DNA from: Haemaphysalis longicornis
Lineage: Eukaryota; Arthropoda; Arachnida; Ixodida; Ixodidae
Assembly (NCBI GenBank): GCA_013339765.2
Contig: CM023454.1
Span: 64,547,878-64,611,877, forward strand
Reading direction: 5' to 3'
Length of the DNA stretch: 64,000 bases
Shown: piece by piece, positions 57,325 through 64,000 of the stretch
Layout of the letters: every line of letters starts with the position of its first letter
Numbering within the stretch: the first letter of the stretch is position 1
Made by a program: the position numbers and the translations under genes
The notes under the pieces: generated by a model
Database searches by the model: none
What the model was told of the DNA's origin: nothing
What the model saw: only the letters and a program-made list of their open reading frames with translations

Positions 57325-58375
57325 ACAAGAAAACAGTGGGCTCGATGGCTGCCCACCAGCGCAGATGACTAATCCATTGCCTTTGCCGTGCAGATCTACG
57401 CCCGCTTCTCCTTCAGTCCTCGTTCCTGTACTCATATTAGCGAAAACTGCAGCCTCACCTATCCTAGTGATCCAGAATTGCGGAATCAGCGCAGGCAACC
57501 ATTCACGCCATTTCCTTAACGCTTTGACGTGCACGAAAGCGCCACCCGGCCTCCTTCCCTGCAATCCCGGATAACTGGTTTAATCATCGGAACCCGCATC
57601 GTCACCGCCAACTGCCGCTGCCAACAGCCGCTGCCTCAGGGTGACGGTGGCCGCTGCTGCTTGTAGCGGCACCCTGTCCTGCACCCTGTAGGCACGGTGA
57701 CTGGACAGCAGTGAAGTTCACATTTCAATTTGCTTTTGCCATGTAGACCTACGCCCTCTTCGCCGCAGCCATGCTTCCTTGACTCGTGCTACCCCAATCT
57801 TTGTACACACCGATCCGAGGGACTCACAAGTGCGCGATTGTTGCAGGCAACTGGTTATGCCAATTCGTACATGCTTGGGCGGGCAAGGAAGCCCCACTCA
57901 ACCTCATTGCCTGCCCTCCAGGATACTGGGACTATTCTTAAAAAATCGTAACGTAACCTAAACAGCCACTGCCTCAAACATAAAGGACCGTCACCCGGCC
58001 CTTGAACTCTGTCGGTTTGGTGACTCCGCATTAGCGCAAATAACTTATCCATTTGCCTTTTCCATCCTGATCTATTGCCTCCTCGCCGTAGTCCTCCTTC
58101 CTGGACTCGTGCTACCCTAATCTGCAGCCTCACTCATATTAGTGATTCGCAATGGCGGTATCGGCACAAACGACTGGTCACGCCACTCAGTAAACGCTTC
58201 TGCGCGTATGGAAGCGTCCCCCCGCCTCCTTCCTTGCCCTCCCGGATACCTGGATCCCATGGAAAACCATGTTGCTGCGACAACAGCTCCCGCCTCATCT
58301 ATAAAAGACCATCGCCCTCCTCCTGCGCCCTGTGGGCTCGGTGACAACGCAACTGCACAGTTCACTAATCGGTTT
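57325..58375. repeat. Degenerate ~325-355-bp tandem repeat, three units
   Basis: Three plus-strand units share 'ttgc(c/t)ttt(t)gcc', 'agatctacgcc' or variants (57391, 57744, about 58066), 'cctggactcgtgctaccc', 'gcctccttccctgc', 'cccggata(a)c(c)tgg' and, in units 2 and 3, 'cctc...ataaa(a/g)g' followed by 'ccc(t)gtgggctcggtgac'. Spacing is about 353 and 323 bp. Unit 1 is preceded by the tail of another. The units are strongly diverged. Layout parallels with the 216-bp satellite are described under findings. Confidence 0.75.
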
Positions 58376-58469
58376 GACTTCGCAATACAGGCGAGTAATT
58401 TTTACTGTTTATTCTCTAAAACCTCGATTACTTTTTGCTACAGTCGCCGAGCCTACAGTGTTGCGTTTC

Positions 58470-59060
58470 CATTCTGTCTGAATGCGCGAGTGACATTTAT
58501 ACTTTATTGCTCGAAGCCGGTGACATTGAACAAACCGCCGCCTTGGTTCCCCTGAAGAAGTTGCCGCCGAATTTAAAAAGTAATCCGCTGTTCAATCCAC
58601 CAATCTTTTCAAAATAAAAGCGTTAGAAAATCAGCTGCAATGCACGGCTAAAGTAATGACAGAAGTTCACAGCCATTGCAAGTCTCTTTTTTCTCCTAAA
58701 ATTAAAATGTGCAGCCTAAAGGCTACGACACTTCAGATCTCCCGCTATATATACAGCTTTTCAGGCATGTAGACAACTCTTAAAATTGCTCTCTCAGGAC
58801 CAATTTTATATTGCACGGATTTCCTGACACTAACACTTCAGAACATTTCATTAAACCAGAAAAACTAGTCGTCGCACTTTGTGCTAATCACATTGGCCTG
58901 ATTATTACCCAAAAATGTATAGACAGAGCGCATCGTCTTCGCCGTAGCGCTGTAGGCAAGTATAAGCCGACACAAAAACTTTATTACACTTACAACAATG
59001 GACAAGAGTCTTTCAAACGGCCGCTAACTCAAAGATACCTACGGCAGCGTTGGTAACGAC
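58470..59060 (+). pseudogene. CR1-type ORF1, third copy, degraded
   Basis: Starts with 'LLLEAGDIEQ' (58,507-58,533), the remnant of a 2A-like start whose N-P-G-P has become T-A-A. A coiled-coil stretch ('FKIKALENQLQCTAKVMTE', about 58,610) and an RRM-like part in 58811-59056 follow: 'GFPDTNTSEHF', 'CIDRAHRLRRSAVGKYKP', matching 'GITETQEETW' and 'DIERAHQIGKIHPGKLRP' of the copy at 44.2-44.9 kb. The frame is shifted several times. Confidence 0.65.
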
Positions 59061-59259
59061 GTTTTCAACCAGTTGCTAATGCGCGTAGGCCTCTTGTCAC
59101 ATTCACAAAGTCGCAATCTACTCTATTCACGTTCAGCTTCAAAACACTGCGCATAGGCAAAAAACGCTACATATTAGACGAATCGATGCAAAGGGTATAG
59201 GGTTTAAAGTAGCTAGTGCCTCGGAGTCCCATTTGCGCCCCACGCCCGCATCCTTTCCT

Positions 59260-59625
59260 CTGTGCTATGTTTACTAATACAAGCTGTTTTCTAGCGAGGT
59301 GCAACGTTATTTCTTATCTTGTTTTCTCGTTGAGCAGCAACATATTAGTGTTATCGGAAACGTGGCTATACAGTGACATCCGCGACCATAAAGTTCTAGT
59401 AGACCTTCCCATGTTTCATAGTATTTCTCAATCACCATGTATGTAGGCGAGAGGGAGGCCTGGCTGTTTCAATCAGCGAAGCATTTGTTGTAAGCATTTG
59501 TTACATTTACACTGACGTAGAAATTATGTGGATTCTTTTCCACGCTAAACCTAAAACTATTTGAATTGGGGCCTTCTTTAGACCTCCTAACAGCATTCTT
59601 GATTTTGCTGGTAAGGTTAACCAAT
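59260..59625 (+). pseudogene. CR1-type endonuclease N-terminal fragment
   Basis: 'SNILVLSETWLYSDIRD' (about 59,335) carries the catalytic E-T-W block; after a shift, 'GGLAVSISEAFV' and 'IGAFFRPPNSILDFAGK' follow. It lies in the right order after the ORF1 at 58.5-59.1 kb, so both belong to one copy. The endonuclease breaks off where the GGCC-rich tract begins. Confidence 0.65.
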
Positions 59626-59639
59626 TTTTTTTTATAAAT

Positions 59640-60300
59640 GCTGCCCAGGCGGCACAGAAAATGTGTCCCAAAACCGGCCCGTCTATGGCCGCTTTCTGGC
59701 ATGTCCGGCCAGCATCCAGGTTCTGGCAGCCACTGATTATACGATGAACGGCCAAAATTCGGCAACCAGCGCTCCGGTATTTCTCCGGCCGCCCGTGTTC
59801 AGACGTGCAACGGCAGCTGCCCGGCTGCCGTTGCGCGTCTTTTCAGTTGCCTTTCGGCTGGCCGATGTTGAAAAAGACATCTTTTTAGGACATCCGTTTT
59901 TCCTTCGGGAAGTGGTGTTCAGCCGAAGCATGCCAAGCGACCGGCCAGAGGATATGCGTATTCTTGTGGCAGTTGGTGTTCGAAAGGAGACCGGCCGTAG
60001 CCCGGCTGCCGCGCATCCGCTCTTTCAACGGTGAACCGCGCGTCCGGTGGCAGACTATTTGTTTTCTTCGTACAGTCGGGGGTATAATGAAGATCGACCG
60101 ACTTACGGCCTCGGAATGTACGTTTATCATTTGCTTAGCGGTCCTCGGCCAAATTGCGGCAAGCGAATGGCCGCAGAATTTTCGGCAACCGGTGTTCAAG
60201 AGGCGCTCGGCCTTCGTAAGGTATCAGGTTATACGTGATTATGCGAACAACGGCGCACGTCTGGGCGCCGAGAATTCGTGCACAGACGTGCTCGGAAGAA
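59640..60300. repeat. GGCC-rich tract A, unknown repeat
   Basis: Short 'ccggcc', 'cggcc' and 'ggctg' words recur every few tens of bases in an otherwise AT-richer region. It contains 'ccggtatttctccgg' (59774-59788), whose complement resembles 'ccggagaaatgccgg' in the tract at 63.3-63.8 kb. A 123-codon frame (59663-60034) has no family features. It sits between the endonuclease and RT parts of a CR1 copy, so it may be an insertion. Confidence 0.45.
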
Positions 60301-60445
60301 GACCCGTAAATGTAGAACCGGTTTTTCCTATGTGAAGAAAGAGCCGTTAGGGAGTCGAATGGCGCAGACACGTTTTTCATCCTCTCGGTGCTTCTACGTT
60401 TTAAATGAACGAACTATGTTTGTTAAACAGTAATGTGTATTCTAG

Positions 60446-60907
60446 GTGAACCGGAAAGGTGCAAGGACTCACTGGACATTACCAGGGGACCTTTTAGGCC
60501 ATCGGAATGCCATTTATTGCCACAAGAAGACTGTACCACACCGACGGCCGGGTGAGCTAAGCCTCGCCAGTCATAGCCGCTACAACGCCTCGCTACAAAG
60601 CCCCGTCGGCGTCGCCGACGCATCATCTCAAGGCTATTCGCCCCCGCAAGAAATGGAGACCATTGGAGACATCGACCCGGCAGCAATGTCCGATTCGAGA
60701 TGGCGGTGGTTCACCAAAATAAGTGGCCTCAAAGGGTGTCGAGCAAGCGGCCACCACGCAGGAGCTCAACCGGCGCCATGTCAAGGGCTCCCCACCAAAG
60801 AAAGGCAAGGGTGCGGGAAAGCACAAGATTACGGCTATTCTACTCACAATAATACTGCGAAAAACAATGTAAACTATATTGTTTGCGATAAGCGTAGACG
60901 AGGCTAA
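60446..60907 (+). CDS. Open frame of 153 codons, no recognised family
   Basis: A hydrophilic frame with Cys, His, Gly and Arg but no clear domain. It follows the GGCC-rich tract and precedes a CR1 RT remnant, so it is likely part of an unidentified mobile element or a chance frame. The minus strand is open over parts of the same interval (60686-60423 and 60847-60623), which lowers the weight of this frame. Confidence 0.2.
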   Translation: MNRKGARTHWTLPGDLLGHRNAIYCHKKTVPHRRPGELSLASHSRYNASLQSPVGVADASSQGYSPPQEMETIGDIDPAAMSDSRWRWFTKISGLKGCRASGHHAGAQPAPCQGLPTKERQGCGKAQDYGYSTHNNTAKNNVNYIVCDKRRRG

Positions 60908-61224
60908 GCTCGTGCATTGGTAGGCTCAACTTCTTGCCCAGCACGATGTTACTTTATGGGATTTTATGACTGCCTATTTAGAAACAAGTGTTATTTTGAT
61001 TTTGCCATAACAACAGAGCCTTGTGAATGACGAAGCCTGGATGTTAATTTAGTTGCGGTGTTTGAAATTGAGATTAGGTGAATACGACTCATTTGGTTAA
61101 ACATAATCACCAGCATCCTGGCAAACACTGATTTCGTCGGGGTTTTCTTGTTCAACGCAGCTTGTTGAGTTCTGGCACGATTTGGCTCTAGCAATAAATA
61201 GGCTTAAAATAGCTGAGCATTTTT

Positions 61225-61480
61225 TTGTGCGTTAAAAAAGCATTTGACGGTGTTGCATGTCACCTTCTTGTTAGTACATTGCGGGCAATAAACGAAATGA
61301 ATCGGTTATTGCATGGATAGCCGAGTATATCTCTCTAAGACGCTGGTCGCTCTCAGTGGTTGTTCGTCCGGAAATGTTCCCACGACCTCAGGAATCCCCA
61401 AGGCTCAGTTGCGGGCGCTTTTTTGTTTGTGTGGCCTCAAATCTTTGTTAAACATGTTCGCGATTGACTGTGTAATTTAA
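61225..61480 (+). pseudogene. CR1-type RT fragment, catalytic motif lost
   Basis: In changing frames: 'KKAFDGVACHLLVSTLRAI' (motif A region), 'VIAWIAEYISLRRWSLSVVV', 'TTSGIPKAQLRALF' (from T-S-G-V-P-Q-G-S-V-L-G-P-L-L-F) and 'MFAIDCVI', where active copies have F-A-D-D. It fits the same strand and order as the ORF1 and endonuclease at 58.5-59.6 kb, suggesting one CR1 copy interrupted at 59.64-61.2 kb. Confidence 0.65.
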
Positions 61481-62336
61481 AGGAATATAGCGAGCGAATG
61501 TGATTCAAAATAATTTCAGTATGATTCAAATTATTAACATCCTGGTGTGCTGATTCAGAAAAGTCGTTGAATCTTAAAAAGTGTGTTACCGTCAACTTTA
61601 CAAGAAAACCTTCATTCCAATTGAATGCGTGTACAGTAAATTACACTGCTTTCAGAACGGCCGGAAAATATAAATAACGAGGAGTTTATTTATCAAATTG
61701 TAAGAGAACTAGCCACGTTCACTACATAAAAGTTACGGCTGCACGTGTTTTTGGCTTTCCGAGATGAAATTTCAGCGAACTTCCACCCAACTTAAAAGAA
61801 CAACCGTATTTCACTCATGTGCGCTAAATGTAGGAGTACGCATGTGTTTTCTGGGATCCCTACAGCAAAGAGCTGGTTGATACGCTCCAAAATATACAGT
61901 CTAGGGCAGTGTGATTCGTATAAGGAATTGGCACTTTCGACTGAGGATGAGGGAAAGTAAAAGTAAACCTTAATGGTAAGACAGGAAAGATCATAGACAA
62001 AACCTGAGCTTGAAATTTTTTCGTAATACCTATCATTCGAAAACTATAATAGAATGAGAGAACTATATCCAAGCGCAATTCTACATATCCCAAAGTGTGA
62101 TCGCTAGCTTGAAGCAAATTATAAACTTTCCTTTAAGGTGACGCCTTGCGCTATTCATTTTGTTTTAGATCAAGATGAGAGTGTAATTATCTTCAACGTA
62201 TGATTTTATCCACTGATTATAATGACGATTTTCACCGGGCTTTGTAAAATTATTTTGTTATTTGATCTCATATTCGATGCTTGGTTTTATGTATCTCTCT
62301 GCTGTAATGCATGCAAAGGCAAGCAGGTATCAAAAA

Positions 62337-62380
<44 letters not shown>

Positions 62381-63285
62381 ACAAAATAAATAAATAAATG
62401 AAGAAACTTGCGGAGCCGCAAGTTCGCCTCCGACGGGTTGAGAACCCTACGCATTCAAACTTGACCAATGAAATATTTATTGCTTTATTGGTTGCAGTAT
62501 GCAAGGTTTGCTGTATGAATATTGCAATTGTTAAGTGTTTTATTTGAAAGAAAATATGAAACTCTTGTCTTACGCCTTTCCTTGCGTGAACACAGAGGGA
62601 TACAACCACAGCCATCTGAAGAACGGCGTCATTCGCAACACGTCTACAATTTTCTTAACGTAGTACGACTTTAGAGGAAAATTAAGTTATTTTGGACTAA
62701 TAAGGAGTGTGCACGTAACTCATGAAAACAACATAAAAATGTTTTGAAACTAAAAGTACTTCTATGATCTCTTCTAGGATCATCGCTGTGAAAGATCAAC
62801 AGAAAATTTGATCGAGTAGAAAATTTCTTTGCAAGAAAAATGGGCAAATACTGGTCATAGTTTTAGTGTGAAGTAAATTACATTGAATGCTGCTGAGTGT
62901 TTTGTGGAGTACCGAACCGCTTCGTAAAGGCATTCGCACAGGTTTTATATAAAAAAAACTGGTCAACCAGCTGTTGTAAAAATAGTTGATTAATTCAGAG
63001 CCTGAAAGTGTTGTGTTAAAAGAAATTGCCTAAAAGCGGCACTTTCATCTTTGTGAAATTCAACCCAGTAAAGTATGTGCCCTCCGTCACCCCCCCATGT
63101 TTCCTTGTTTATTACAGGCAAGGCGCCCCACAGAAGACCTGGACGATACATCTATTCCAGCTCTGCGAAAAAATGAATATTTGCTGTATTCGACACTAAA
63201 AGACGCACATCAATTTAGCAACGACCATTTCTGAGCACTGTTGATTAAATTAATTTTGGTATAAACTGACGCTGATAATTATATC
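61481..63285. other. Unassigned AT-rich DNA
   Basis: No gene recognised. It contains the AATA microsatellite and a 9-bp hairpin 'aacttgcgg'/'ccgcaagtt' at 62405-62424. Confidence 0.45.
62332..62399 (+). repeat. (AAAT)n microsatellite
   Basis: About 16 AAAT units with one interruption ('taatacaaaa'). It may be the A-rich tail of a degraded retroelement lying to its left, but no body was recognised. Confidence 0.9.
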
Positions 63286-63790
63286 CGGCTGCGCTGAAGG
63301 CTGGACGGCTGGTGGTTGCGCGCAGGCTCACTTTGATGTGGGTACAGTGGACCCACAATGGTGGGTTTGTGCTGCTGAACAGCGCAATTGAGTCATCTGC
63401 TTGCGCTGTATGCAGTGGTCGTCCACCGGCTTCAGTACAGTTAACGTACTGTGGCTTAACTACAATGCCCGTAGCACGGCCGAATTTCCGGCAGCTTCAG
63501 TCCGGCTGGAGTCCGACGACCGCATCTCAGCTGTCCTCCGGTGGCCGTACTTCGGCCGCACACGGGTGGCCTTGGGATGGCCGGAGCCCTACGGCTGGAA
63601 TCTGGTAGTATGAACGTAAGCCGGTCGACTGCCCAACGGACACTGGCTGTTGGAGAGTGATGGGAGTACGGCCTTACACGGCCAAAAGACCTACATTTGG
63701 ACACGGGCCGAACATGGTTGCCGGAGAAATGCCGGGCAAAAAATCACCGGCCAAAGTACACCGGCTTGAGTAAGGCCGAACAGTTCTGTG
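63286..63790. repeat. GGCC-rich tract B, related to tract A in inverse orientation
   Basis: Dense 'cggcc', 'ggccg' and 'ccggc' words over about 500 bp. 'ggacacgggccgaacatgg' and 'ccggagaaatgccgg' (63721-63735) resemble the complement of 59.77-59.81 kb ('gaacacgggcggccgg', 'ccggagaaataccgg'). Open frames in it (98 and 70 codons plus, 82 minus) lack family features. Confidence 0.45.
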
Positions 63791-64000
63791 CTCCCTGGGT
63801 GCATGCCCTAATGCCCAGATTTTTGTTTTTGGGGTTTGCAGTGGTCTTCCAATTGGCTGGGTAAGCGAAATTACTCTGAAATCTGGAGAGTTCGAAGCGC
63901 ATGACTTTACTGATGTGTGCCTAATTTACCTTAACCCAAGTATAACAAGAAACCAACCCGCGTAACTCAAACGTACGCCAACACCCTTGACCAAATTCTA
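63791..64000. other. Unassigned DNA to the window end
   Basis: Nothing recognised in the last 210 bases. Confidence 0.4.

Noticed and set aside
62405..62424. Terminator-like hairpin 'aacttgcgg'/'ccgcaagtt'
   Set aside because: This is eukaryotic repeat DNA beside a microsatellite; no gene ends here.

Overview
The window looks like intergenic DNA from an arthropod, most likely a hard (ixodid) tick. This is inferred from the repeats: a tRNA-derived SINE of the tick 'Ruka' type, several I-clade and CR1/Jockey-like non-LTR retrotransposons of the kind that fill tick genomes, a Ty3/mdg4 LTR element, a probable Penelope-like remnant and large satellite arrays. No intact host gene, rRNA or tRNA gene was recognised. 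Nearly every recognisable open frame is a broken piece of a transposable element.

Layout. 0.6-2.7 kb: truncated I-clade retrotransposon (RT, RNase H, CCHC tail, TAC-repeat 3' end). 2.7-5.95 kb: unassigned DNA with a degenerate ~118-bp repeat. 5,954-12,221: a complete but decayed Ty3/mdg4 element on the minus strand, bounded by LTRs and a 4-bp ATAT duplication; a SINE with a 16-bp target duplication sits in its left LTR. 14,740-17,970: a hAT transposon with terminal inverted repeats and a perfect 8-bp duplication, inserted into a short tandem repeat. 20.0-23.1 kb: a degenerate ~186-bp array of about 17 units. 23.1-27.2 kb: AT-rich DNA with a long hairpin. 27.6-40.66 kb: the dominant feature, about 60 head-to-tail copies of a highly uniform 216-bp satellite.

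40.7-52.1 kb is a retrotransposon graveyard: a Penelope-like tail, endonuclease and RNase H scraps, an element with a baculovirus-FP-like ORF1, a near full-length CR1-type element (44.19-48.24 kb) whose ORF1 begins with a 2A-like NPGP motif, a 3' end with an ATC-repeat tail, a second tRNA-like SINE and an older CR1 copy split by 1.3 kb. 52.1-64 kb is mostly unassigned, with hairpins, a degenerate ~350-bp repeat that shares landmarks with the 216-bp satellite, a third decayed CR1 copy carrying the trace of the same 2A-like motif, and two related GGCC-rich tracts in opposite orientation.

Nothing here forms a working pathway; the relationships are those of nested insertion. The most interesting items are the 216-bp array (each unit carries an E-box, an inverted CCAAT box and a TATA-like box at fixed spacing), its shared layout with the 57-58 kb repeat, and the 2A-like starts of the CR1 ORF1s. 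Repeat boundaries, copy numbers and difference counts were made by eye.
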